From the NCBI RefSeq assembly GCF_937997595.1, contig NZ_CALKTS010000160.1, forward strand, positions 1 to 21,734: a DNA stretch of 21,734 bases, in the 5' to 3' direction. Position 1 is the first letter of the stretch; each line of letters opens with the position of its first letter. The notes under the pieces are model-generated. The model had not been told where the DNA came from. It saw nothing but the letters and a program-made list of their open reading frames with translations, and searched no databases. The translations under genes and the position numbers were made by a program. Of this stretch, positions 14,443 through 21,467 are shown in pieces. This DNA comes from an uncultured Campylobacter sp. (GTDB lineage: Bacteria > Campylobacterota > Campylobacteria > Campylobacterales > Campylobacteraceae).

Positions 14443-15222
14443 TTGACGAACGAATTTAAAGGAAAAACGCTAGTTATCAGCGGCGGCACGAGAGGCATAG
14501 GCAGGGCGATAGTTTTGGAATTCGCAGCTGCAGGGGCAAATATCGCTTTTACGTATAATTCCAACGAGGAGCTAGCGACTTCGCAAGCAGCCGATCTTGA
14601 GAAGACCTACGGCATCAAGGCACGCGCTTATGCGCTCAATATCTTGGAGCCAGAGACCTACAAGGAGCTCTTTGCCAAGATCGACGAGGATTTTGCGCGA
14701 GTGGATTTTTTCATCTCAAACGCCATCATCTCGGGTCGTGCGGTCGCGGGCGGATACACTAAATTTATGAGGCTAAAGCCGCGCGGCATCAACAATATCT
14801 TTACCGCGACGGTAAATGCCTTCGTCGTGGGCGCTCAAGAAGCCGCAAAACGTATGGAAGCGGTAGGCGGCGGCTCAATCATATCGCTTAGCTCTACGGG
14901 AAATTTAGTCTATATCGAAAACTACGCGGGTCACGGCACGGCGAAAGCCGCCGTCGAAGCGATGGCGCGCTACGCTGCGACCGAGCTTGGAGAGAAAAAT
15001 ATCCGCGTAAACGTAGTAAGCGGCGGCCCGATCGAGACGGATGCGTTACGAGCCTTTACGAACTACGAAGAGGTACGCGATAAAACCGCCGAGCTTAGCC
15101 CGCTAGGACGCATGGGGCAGCCGGAGGATCTGGCGGGAGCATGTTTATTTCTATGCTCGAGCAAGGCTAGCTGGGTGACGGGGCACACCTTCATCGTCGA
15201 CGGCGGAACGACCTTTAAATAA
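14443..15222 (+). CDS. fabL: FabL-type enoyl-[acyl-carrier-protein] reductase (SDR)
   Basis: A 259-aa short-chain dehydrogenase/reductase. The cofactor loop is SGGTRGIGRA (13-22). The catalytic residues are spaced as Y161-(X)6-K168 in NYAGHGTAKAA, the YX6K signature of enoyl-ACP reductases rather than the YX3K of FabG. The stretches VYIENY, KAAVEAMARYAATEL, VSGGPIETDALRAF and the end TFIVDGG closely follow Bacillus subtilis FabL, as far as I recall that sequence. It should reduce enoyl-ACP in the last step of fatty-acid elongation. It starts at TTG directly after the dapA stop, with AAAGGA about 7 nt upstream. Next to pgsA it forms a small lipid-synthesis pair. The alternative is a general oxidoreductase, the usual label of the C. 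jejuni homologue. Confidence 0.75.
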   Translation: MTNEFKGKTLVISGGTRGIGRAIVLEFAAAGANIAFTYNSNEELATSQAADLEKTYGIKARAYALNILEPETYKELFAKIDEDFARVDFFISNAIISGRAVAGGYTKFMRLKPRGINNIFTATVNAFVVGAQEAAKRMEAVGGGSIISLSSTGNLVYIENYAGHGTAKAAVEAMARYAATELGEKNIRVNVVSGGPIETDALRAFTNYEEVRDKTAELSPLGRMGQPEDLAGACLFLCSSKASWVTGHTFIVDGGTTFK

Positions 15223-15776
15223 TGCTAAATTTACCCAATATTTTAGCGAGCTTTCGCGTTGCGCTGGCGCCGCTGTTTTTCTGGCTGATCTTACTAGCCG
15301 GTCATGCGAACGGCGGCATGGTGGGCTCGGTGCATGTAAGCTGGGTCGATTATTTCGCCGCACTAGTCTTCGTCATCGCCTCCGTCACGGACTTTTTTGA
15401 CGGATACATCGCGCGCTCTTGGAATCAAAAGACCAAACTTGGTGCCATCATCGATCCGCTCGCCGATAAGATGCTGACGCTTGCGGGCTTTTTGGGGCTT
15501 ATGTTTATCGGGCGCGCCAGTGCTTGGGCGATCTACTTAATCCTAATCCGCGAGTTTTTTATCACGGGCCTTCGCGTGGCGATGGCGGGCGACGGCGTAG
15601 AGGTCGCCGCGTCGATGGCGGGCAAGGTAAAGACGGTCTTTCAGATGATCGCTATCGGCTGGCTAACGATGCAATGGCCCTATGCAAACGCCCTACTCTG
15701 GATCGCAGTTGTACTGACGCTATATTCGGGCTTTGAATACGTCACGGCGTATGCTAAGGCTACGAAAAAAGGCTAA
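15222..15776 (+). CDS. pgsA: CDP-diacylglycerol-glycerol-3-phosphate 3-phosphatidyltransferase
   Basis: A 184-aa integral membrane enzyme that makes phosphatidylglycerophosphate, precursor of phosphatidylglycerol and cardiolipin. The CDP-alcohol phosphotransferase signature is complete: D57, then D60-G61-xx-A64-R65-(8)-G74-xxx-D78-xxx-D82. The N-terminal NLPNILASFRVALAP is characteristic of PgsA, and hydrophobic segments follow at about 15-28, 43-57, 84-107 and 140-176. Length fits the family. It overlaps the fabL stop by 1 nt (TAATG). In C. jejuni the next gene is the M50 protease (recalled); here an AT-rich orphan gene intervenes. Confidence 0.95.
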   Translation: MLNLPNILASFRVALAPLFFWLILLAGHANGGMVGSVHVSWVDYFAALVFVIASVTDFFDGYIARSWNQKTKLGAIIDPLADKMLTLAGFLGLMFIGRASAWAIYLILIREFFITGLRVAMAGDGVEVAASMAGKVKTVFQMIAIGWLTMQWPYANALLWIAVVLTLYSGFEYVTAYAKATKKG

Positions 15777-15790
15777 ATTTTAGGCTAGAT

Positions 15791-16102
15791 ATGGCTTTCG
15801 CAGTTGAAGAAAAAATCGGCGAAGAAAATGCAAGAAAGTATAAGCTCAATAAGGTAGAAAAAGATATTAGAAACAAAATTTCTAAAAAGCGATTGCCTTT
15901 TAGATGTTATCCTGAAATTTCTATAGAATTAAGCTGGCGCATAGATAGAGAGCTTGGCGCATGGCTCATAAACTACGGGAGCTTTAGCGGCTTTTGGGAT
16001 CATTGTAATTTAGATTTTAACGCATATAGATTTTGTATTATCAAGGCAAAATGTTTGATACAGTCATTACTTACGGCGCTTGGTTCGGCGATTTTAGGAT
16101 GA
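15791..16102 (+). CDS. 5' part of an AT-rich orphan gene, apparently frameshifted
   Basis: A 103-aa frame starting with ATG 14 nt after the pgsA stop. It begins MAFAVEEKIGEENARKYKL and carries aromatic-rich text (SWRIDRELGAWLINYG, FWDHCNLDF) up to about residue 80; the last roughly 22 residues look like out-of-frame translation. The frame that continues sensibly is the next entry, shifted by one base. I do not recognise a family. Base composition is unlike its neighbours: 15841-15900 is about 27% GC by my count, against more than 50% in pgsA, and it uses AGA, ATA and TTA codons freely. The simplest reading is that this and the next entry are one gene of about 335 codons, recently acquired and broken, or variable, at the T-run 16031-16034. 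Confidence 0.55.
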   Translation: MAFAVEEKIGEENARKYKLNKVEKDIRNKISKKRLPFRCYPEISIELSWRIDRELGAWLINYGSFSGFWDHCNLDFNAYRFCIIKAKCLIQSLLTALGSAILG

Positions 16103-16797
16103 TAAATGGACAGAAGCGACGTATCCATAAACTCTATGCGCTAGAACCGAGAAGTAACGGCAAGCTCAGCAAAAGCGATATTTTTAAAATTTTACAAGAC
16201 GCCCTTAACGCCGAAAACGAAAATGTTTTGCTAATAGACGCCTTAAACTACAACATTGATTATGTAGGTGGATTTTTGATTGATGGATACCGCTTTGAGG
16301 ATAACCTGGAGCAAATCATAAATCCATTTAGAAATCAACACGGCCTAGCTAGCTTAAGCCGAGATGAGATAGATGGTCTGTGGTGTATCTCAAAGGAGCT
16401 AGACGAGATTTTTCTTATAAAAGTGGGCTCGGCTGGCAGCAATGATCTTTTTACGCTTACCCATTACAATCACGGTTATTACGAATACCACGCAAATATA
16501 GTACTAAAGCAAATTTCCAACAAAACCGTAGATGGAATAAATGAAATCAGATATAAGATAAAGAAAATAGAAATTTTAGGCGATCGCAGCGCCGCGCCGA
16601 CGCAAGGCAAAATAAAACGACTAATACGCAAAATGTTTAGATCCACTTGCGAAAGCGGATTAAAGGGCTTTAGTCCAAATTTAATAGATGAAAAATTTAA
16701 ACTAAGCTTGATCTCACATTCATTTGAAGAATCAGAATTTTTTATCAAACTAAAACAATGGATTGTGAAGCTACAAAACCTCATCGTAAAACGTTAG
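16033..16797 (+). CDS. 3' part of the AT-rich orphan gene
   Basis: A 254-aa frame opening at TTG 16033 with no ribosome binding site there; the first ATG is at 16051 after a weak AAGG. The same frame carries a TAG at 16027-16029, just before. The product is hydrophilic with no signal peptide or TM: an aromatic N-terminal part (YYQGKMFDTVITYGAWFGDF), a mixed alpha/beta middle (DEIFLIKVGSAGSNDLF, THYNHGYYEYHAN) and a basic C-terminal part (GKIKRLIRKMFRST, then LKQWIVKLQNLIVKR). No family recognised and no function assigned. A missing T in the run 16031-16034 would join it to the preceding frame as ...AYRFLYYQGKMF. It could still be translated alone from 16051. Low GC suggests horizontal acquisition. 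Confidence 0.6.
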   Translation: MYYQGKMFDTVITYGAWFGDFRMINGQKRRIHKLYALEPRSNGKLSKSDIFKILQDALNAENENVLLIDALNYNIDYVGGFLIDGYRFEDNLEQIINPFRNQHGLASLSRDEIDGLWCISKELDEIFLIKVGSAGSNDLFTLTHYNHGYYEYHANIVLKQISNKTVDGINEIRYKIKKIEILGDRSAAPTQGKIKRLIRKMFRSTCESGLKGFSPNLIDEKFKLSLISHSFEESEFFIKLKQWIVKLQNLIVKR

Positions 16798-17382
16798 AAC
16801 ACGCGCTTAAGTGGGTTTTAGCGATAGAATTTTAGCATAAAATTCCACTTATAACGGCGACACGGAATTTTAAAATTTCACGTTCAAATTTTACCGATAA
16901 AATTCTATAGATGCTTGATCTATGCACGCACGGCGGCGTGCTAAGCCTATAAAATTTGAAAGATAAAATCCGCTGCGTAAAATTTCACGGCGCAGAATTC
17001 CGTCTAATCGCCGCACAAAATTTCACGGCGGCGCGGCAGTATTTTAAAACATGACGGCATTTCAAATTACAGCGACATTTCAAAACGTGAGGCATCCTAA
17101 AGCATTACGACATTTCAAAGCGCAAAGCCCCGTGCGGCGAAATTTTATAATCCGCTCCGTAAAATCTCGCGGTAAAATTTCGCTTTTAAATTTTAAATTC
17201 CTCACGCCCTCTATCCGCCCGCGCGCCCTTAATTTAGCCAAATTTATAGCCTGAAACGGCGGCGGGCTAAGCTCAAAGCTAACCAAGTTTAAAAAAGCGA
17301 GCCAAGGCTTTAAACGGCAATCTAAGCTTAAAATTTGCAAAATAATAGTAAGCTTAGCCCATTTTTTACAAAGGTCTGAAAT
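16798..17382. other. Repeat-rich non-coding spacer upstream of rseP
   Basis: 585 bp without a convincing gene; the frame 17051-17254 is short, lacks a ribosome binding site and translates AAATTT words. I count 11 AAATTT hexamers. A short hairpin GAATTTTA-GCA-TAAAATTC (16827-16845) follows the orphan gene but has no T-tract. AAAATTTCACGGCG occurs twice, and similar text with CCGCTSCGTAAAAT recurs near 16969 and 17151. An AAAGG ribosome binding site precedes rseP. Confidence 0.55.
16979..17030. repeat. 14-bp direct repeat in the rseP upstream spacer
   Basis: AAAATTTCACGGCG is present at 16979-16992 and 17017-17030, 38 bp apart. It combines the AAATTT word with a GC-rich CGGCG side, the same architecture as the repeats in the 19-20 kb region. 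Confidence 0.65.
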
Positions 17383-18498
17383 TTGAAAAGCATAATTTTA
17401 ACGCTAGCGATCCTGGCGGTCGGATTTTATTTTTACTCGATAAATTTTATGGTCACGGTGCTGGCGATCAGCTTCCTCATCTTTTTCCACGAGCTGGGGC
17501 ATTTTTTGGCGGCGCGGGCGCTGGGCGTGGGGGTGAACGTCTTTAGCGTGGGCTTTGGAGAGAAGGTCTTTACCAAGCGTATCGGCGCTACGCAGTACGC
17601 CATCAGCGCGATCCCTCTGGGGGGCTACGTGAGTCTTAAGGGGCAGGAGGATTTGGATCCCGCCGCGGCAAGTACGGACCCCGACAGCTACAACTCCAAA
17701 GGCCCAATAGCGCGCATAATCATACTTTTTGCGGGGCCGTTTTTTAACCTGCTGCTTGCGTTTTTGATCTACATCGCGCTGGGCTACATCGGCGTCGAAA
17801 AGCTAGCGCCGAAGGTCGGCAAAATTTCGCCGGGCTCTGCCGCGGCAAGCGCAGGTCTTATGCTAAACGATGAAATTTTATCGATCGACGGCAAGCAGAT
17901 CCGCGAGTGGGACGACATCTCAAAGCAGGTGACCGCAGCGCCTCTAAGCTTGGAAATTTTACGTGGCGGCGAGCGGCTGAGCCTGCAGCTCACGCCGAAG
18001 CTCGGCGAGAAAAAAACCATCTGGCGCGAGAGCATCAGAGTGCCGCTCATCGGCATTTCGCCCGATTACAACGCGACCGTGACGCTATATCACAAAGGTG
18101 CTCGCTCGCTTAGCTTCGCGTGGGATCAGACGGTGGAGGCATCAAAGCTCATCTTGATAGGGCTCGAAAAGCTCGCCAGCGGCGTCGTTTCGCCCAAGGA
18201 GATGGGCGGCATCGTCGCCATTACGGACATCACCTCAAAGGCGGTCGATTACGGCGCGGCGGTCCTGCTCGCGCTCGTGGCGCTAATATCGGTAAATTTA
18301 GGGCTCATCAACCTCTTTCCGATCCCCGCGCTCGACGGCGGGCACATCGCGTTTAATCTATTTGAGCTCATCTTCCGCCGCCCCGTGCCAAAGCGGGTAT
18401 TCGTGGGCGCTAGCTACGTAGGAATGGGGATTTTAGCGCTTTTGATGATATTTACGGTGCTAAATGATTTCGCTAGAATTTTGGGATTTTACAAATGA
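17383..18498 (+). CDS. rseP: RseP-type M50 site-2 intramembrane zinc metalloprotease
   Basis: A 371-aa inner-membrane protease. The zinc motif H36-E37-LG-H40 lies in an N-terminal membrane segment (FLIFFHELGHFLAARALGV), a PDZ domain occupies about 145-205 (KISPGSAAASAGLMLNDEILSIDG), and the second active-site motif NLFPIPALDGGH (310-321, metal ligand D318) is in the third membrane segment; a last TM lies at about 344-362. Only one PDZ domain is evident, whereas E. coli RseP has two; this is common in this lineage. It starts with TTG at 17383, with AAAGG about 9 nt upstream; no better ATG is in range. Its stop overlaps the yggS-like gene (ATGA). In E. coli the family cleaves anti-sigma factors and leftover signal peptides; the substrate here is unknown. 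Confidence 0.93.
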   Translation: MKSIILTLAILAVGFYFYSINFMVTVLAISFLIFFHELGHFLAARALGVGVNVFSVGFGEKVFTKRIGATQYAISAIPLGGYVSLKGQEDLDPAAASTDPDSYNSKGPIARIIILFAGPFFNLLLAFLIYIALGYIGVEKLAPKVGKISPGSAAASAGLMLNDEILSIDGKQIREWDDISKQVTAAPLSLEILRGGERLSLQLTPKLGEKKTIWRESIRVPLIGISPDYNATVTLYHKGARSLSFAWDQTVEASKLILIGLEKLASGVVSPKEMGGIVAITDITSKAVDYGAAVLLALVALISVNLGLINLFPIPALDGGHIAFNLFELIFRRPVPKRVFVGASYVGMGILALLMIFTVLNDFARILGFYK

Positions 18499-19133
18499 GA
18501 CTGGATGAAATTTTAAAGCGCGTTGAGGCTGCAAAAGCAGGCGCAGGCGACGTGCAGCTAGTCGCGGTGAGCAAAAACGTAGGCACGGATGAGGTGCGCG
18601 AGCTGTATTCGCAAGGACAGATCGCATTCGGCGAAAACAGGGTGCAGGAGCTGAAGCGCAAAAGCGAGGCGTTGCGCGAGCTGCCGCTAAATTGGCACTT
18701 CATCGGCACGCTACAAAGCAACAAAATCAATCAGCTCATCGCTCTGCGCCCGACGCTGTGGCAGAGCTGCAACAGTTGCGAGCTCGCGCTTGCCGTAAAT
18801 AAGCGGCTAACTTATCCGCTAGATACGCTGCTGGAGATCAACGCCGCGGGCGAGAGCTCCAAAACGGGGCTCGATAAAAACCGCGCGGTGGAGGAGTTTT
18901 TACGCATCAAGCAGGAGTGCAAAAATCTAAATTTAATCGGCGTGATGAGCATCGGCGCGCATGTGAGTGAGCCCGCGCAGATCGCGCGAAGCTTCGAGGC
19001 GAGCCGCGAGATTTTCGATGCGCTCGTGCCGCACGGCGCGCGGATCTGCTCGATGGGGATGAGCGATGATTTTGAGCTCGCGATCAAATGCGGCTCAAAC
19101 ATGATCCGCCTGGGTAGAATTTTATACGCCTAG
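18495..19133 (+). CDS. YggS/PROSC-family pyridoxal-phosphate homeostasis protein
   Basis: A 212-aa PLP-binding protein with an alanine-racemase-like TIM barrel, thought to buffer PLP and keep amino-acid metabolism balanced rather than act as an enzyme. Diagnostic motifs are LVAVSKNV with the PLP lysine K27, FGENRVQEL (45-53), WHFIGTLQSNK (67-77), LLEINAAGESSKTGL, GVMSIGAH and SMGMSDDFELAIKCGSNMIRLGRILY at the end. It is slightly shorter than the usual 225-235 aa. It is coupled to rseP by a 4-nt overlap. Directly after the stop a small GCCCC-GAG-GGGGC hairpin appears, but without a T-tract, so I do not call it a terminator. Confidence 0.92.
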   Translation: MRLDEILKRVEAAKAGAGDVQLVAVSKNVGTDEVRELYSQGQIAFGENRVQELKRKSEALRELPLNWHFIGTLQSNKINQLIALRPTLWQSCNSCELALAVNKRLTYPLDTLLEINAAGESSKTGLDKNRAVEEFLRIKQECKNLNLIGVMSIGAHVSEPAQIARSFEASREIFDALVPHGARICSMGMSDDFELAIKCGSNMIRLGRILYA

Positions 19134-20368
19134 GCCCCGAGGGGGCAGGCCTTAGCGCGCGAGCAAATTTTATAGGTGATTTATACGGCGCGCTTGATTT
19201 GCCGTACGAGCTAAATTCGGCGCTTGCCTCAACTACGAAATTTGGCGCGATAAAGCTAGCGTGATGTTAAATTCCAATCTTCGATGAAATTTTGCGGCAT
19301 AAATTTTATGCAGCGCGATAATCGGTCGCACACGGCTCCATGCTACCCTCGATCTGCAGGTTCGGCACCCTGCGATGATCGTGCGGCAGCCCTACACAAT
19401 AATTCTATTGATACGCCCGGTGTATGACGATACTCGGTCGCGCGTAAGCCTCATCGGCAAGCTCGGCCGCTCGTCGCGATATAGAATTCTGATGCGCAAG
19501 GGCGCGGCGCGATATTAAATTTGCGCGTCTTGGCAAAATTTTAATAAGGCACGGCGACGGGAAATTTTAAAGCGACGCGCCGATAGAGGGCACGCGGAAA
19601 TTTTAAGCGGCGGCGTAGAATTTTTTATGCAATAGCTCGCTAATGGACGGCGCGGCGCAAGAGGCTTAAAATAGCGGTGCGCTAGTGTGTGACGAGACGG
19701 GCGCGGCGGCGGAAATTTGTGTAGCAGATGCGGTGCCGCGGCGGGAAATTTTAAAGCGACACGACTTAGGCCGATAAATCTTGGGCGATGAAATTTAGCG
19801 CAGCGTCTAGATCATAAAATTTTGGTGCGTTTCGGCGGTATAAAATTTAAAACGCCTTAGCGGCATAAAATTTTAAACTGTATGACGGCGCCGAATTTTA
19901 AAGCGACGTAGTGCAAGCCCGATCGATAAAATTTACCACAGCGCCGAGGCGGTGAAATTTAACACGCTTCGCCGCTGCAAATTCAAAGCAATGATGAATG
20001 AGACGCAGTTGCGGCGCCGATGACAGATGAAGCAAATCCTGTCAAGCAGTGTAAAATTTAACCCGCTTTGGCGCTTAAAAATTTCAAAGCGGCAGCGCGG
20101 ACAATGTCTCGGTCTAAGCGGCTCTATATTTACTAAAACGACGCTAAGCGGTGTGCGGGAGCAGCCCTGCTCTTTAAAAATTTTAATCCTCGTAAATTTA
20201 CTCGCCCGTTTAAATACCGAATATAGAAGCGCGATATTTTGAGCGACGACATCCGCGTCCACTGCTTTATATCTTGAATTTTTATATCTGCTTTGCAGGC
20301 TCGCGCTTTATTTAAGCCGCGAATTCAAAAATACCCAATAGTTTTAAATTTACCCGCTGCTACCCGCT
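19134..20368. other. 1.2-kb non-coding region with dispersed AAATTT-centred repeats
   Basis: No convincing gene on either strand over 1235 bp. The open frames present (19933-20262 minus, 20027-20242 plus) lack ribosome binding sites and recognisable content. The stretch mixes GC-rich CGGCG/CGACG text with repeated AAATTTTAAA cores. It looks like either a graveyard of a dispersed repeat or eroded coding sequence; no residual domain is readable. No tRNA, attachment site or IS inverted repeat was seen. Confidence 0.55.
19558..19907. repeat. Dispersed 19-bp repeat, three copies
   Basis: CGGGAAATTTTAAAGCGAC is identical at 19558-19576 and 19742-19760; a 15-bp core of it (GAATTTTAAAGCGAC) recurs at 19893-19907 with one A fewer upstream. 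A variant, GGAAATTTTAAGCGGCG, lies at about 19597-19613. Spacing is irregular (184 and about 150 bp), unlike a CRISPR or iteron array. Confidence 0.8.
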
Positions 20369-20605
20369 TTAAATTTTAAAATTTCGCCTATTTTTTATCG
20401 CGCCGAAAAGTATCGCGCAGGTAAAACTCTCTGCGCTCCAGCGCCTAAAAGCGCAGTCGTAGCAGCTGATTTCGCCGCCGCACGCCATCTCCTCCTCATC
20501 GTTATCTAGCTTAAATTTGGCACAGTTTTCGGCGGTTTCGCGCGCTTTTTCGTAGCTGGATTTGCCGAATCTAAACTCGCCTTTTTCGTTAAAATTTGAG
20601 CGCAT
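20369..20605 (-). CDS. Cysteine-rich 78-aa protein of unknown function
   Basis: A 78-aa cytoplasmic protein. Its five cysteines, C28, C42, C48, C51 and C63, sit in CGGEISCYDCAFRRW and SFTC, which suggests a metal-binding (zinc ribbon or Fe-S) unit after a charged N-terminal helix. I do not recognise the family. The frame can be opened at TTG 20608, but the strong GGAGG lies only 2 nt from it and 5 nt from the ATG at 20605, so I prefer the ATG. That ATG overlaps the stop of the TiaS-like gene (TGATG), implying translational coupling and probably a joint function. The stop overlaps an AAATTTTAAAATTT palindrome. Confidence 0.65.
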   Translation of the reverse strand: MRSNFNEKGEFRFGKSSYEKARETAENCAKFKLDNDEEEMACGGEISCYDCAFRRWSAESFTCAILFGAIKNRRNFKI

Positions 20606-21333
20606 CAAAACCTCCGAAGCTCCTTTACGTTTAAGTTTCTAAAGCCGCCGCCAGCTTCTTTTTTGATGAGCAAAGTTGCCTTAAAATCCAAAAATACCGG
20701 CTTTAGCGCGCCGATTAAATTTACGCGCTCATCAGGCGAAAGAGGTTTAAAATTTTCATCTGCGACCGCCTCGATAAAATTTAATCCCAAAAGCTCTGCC
20801 ACGCTCAAATTTGACTCTTTTAGCTCAAATTTGCCTCTGATCTTGCCGTCGTTTCCGCTAAGCCTCAGCCCGATACCCGCAAGCGCGCCGATGACGCCGC
20901 GAGCGCCGCTTTTTATCTCTTTTAAAAATACGTTTTGCTCTCGCGCCGTATCAAACGCCCGCTCCGTGCTTAAAAATATCTCCTTTGCGCTTCTGCCGAA
21001 GCTTATCAGTTCTTGCACATTTTCGATATCTTTTTCAAAGACCGCCGCGATACCGGGCTCCGCACTCGGCGCGCTTTTGCGCTCTAGTAGCTCAAGAGCA
21101 AAATCCAGCACGCGCTGCTTTTGCGACTCGGTAAGCCGGGCTTCAAAACACATGCAGCTGTTGTGCGAGGTGTAGTTGATGCGAGGATCGAGCAAAAGCT
21201 GATGGCGCGTGACGAATGAAACAGGCGCAAACAAGCCCGCAAAGGCGGCGATCTCCTCGGTAAGCAGACCCGTAAAAATCTCTCCGCCAAGCTCGTCCGT
21301 ATCGTCGATGCAAAGTAGAAATTTATATTTCAT
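20605..21333 (-). CDS. TiaS-like protein (DDTD kinase-fold), stand-alone bacterial form
   Basis: A 242-aa protein resembling the N-terminal half of archaeal TiaS, the tRNA-Ile2 agmatinylcytidine synthetase. I see the phosphate-binding motif CIDDTDELGG (8-17), a segment INYTSHNSCMCFEA in the place of TiaS PYKTRGNGAVSF, SAEPGIAAVFEKD in place of NPGAVFVDEEL, and SGARGVIGALAGIG (142-155) matching GRGLIGALAAVG. The OB-fold and zinc-ribbon parts of archaeal TiaS are missing, giving 242 instead of about 420 aa. Bacteria normally modify tRNA-Ile2 with TilS, so this protein probably does something else; its substrate is unknown. It heads a minus-strand pair with the Cys-rich 78-aa protein and diverges from a TonB-dependent receptor gene. 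The homology is recalled by eye, not searched. Confidence 0.6.
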   Translation of the reverse strand: MKYKFLLCIDDTDELGGEIFTGLLTEEIAAFAGLFAPVSFVTRHQLLLDPRINYTSHNSCMCFEARLTESQKQRVLDFALELLERKSAPSAEPGIAAVFEKDIENVQELISFGRSAKEIFLSTERAFDTAREQNVFLKEIKSGARGVIGALAGIGLRLSGNDGKIRGKFELKESNLSVAELLGLNFIEAVADENFKPLSPDERVNLIGALKPVFLDFKATLLIKKEAGGGFRNLNVKELRRF

Positions 21334-21467
21334 TTTAAAAGCCTTAACATTTAAGTCGATTTTAAATATTTATAAAATAAAATTATATTCAAATATTTTA
21401 ATAAATTTATTCTATAAAATGGTATTTTATACAATATATAATAAAAATTTTATTTTAAGGAGTTAGG
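21334..21467. promoter_or_regulatory. Divergent promoter region of the TonB-receptor and TiaS-like genes
   Basis: 134 bp of very AT-rich DNA between two diverging genes. For the receptor, TATAAT at 21437-21442 is a good -10 box, followed by a strong AAGGAG at about 21457-21462 before the ATG. The many A/T-only stretches could hide a Fur site, as expected for a TonB-dependent receptor, but no clear match to the Fur consensus could be picked out by eye. Confidence 0.5.

Noticed and set aside
16827..16845. GAATTTTA-GCA-TAAAATTC hairpin as terminator of the orphan gene
   Set aside because: AT-only weak stem followed by CCACTT rather than a T-run; better seen as one of the AAATTT palindromes.
17051..17254. 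67-aa plus-strand frame upstream of rseP
   Set aside because: Repeat-rich spacer text without a ribosome binding site; content explained by AAATTT words.
19134..19146. GCCCC-GAG-GGGGC hairpin after the yggS-like gene as a terminator
   Set aside because: The stem is only 5 bp and no T-tract follows on the plus strand.
19558..19907. CRISPR-like or iteron-like array
   Set aside because: Only two exact copies and a partial third, at irregular 150-184 bp spacing, with no cas or rep gene nearby.
21348..21440. Fur box upstream of the TonB-dependent receptor
   Set aside because: The region is AT-rich enough to give many partial matches; no single site stood out, so none is called.
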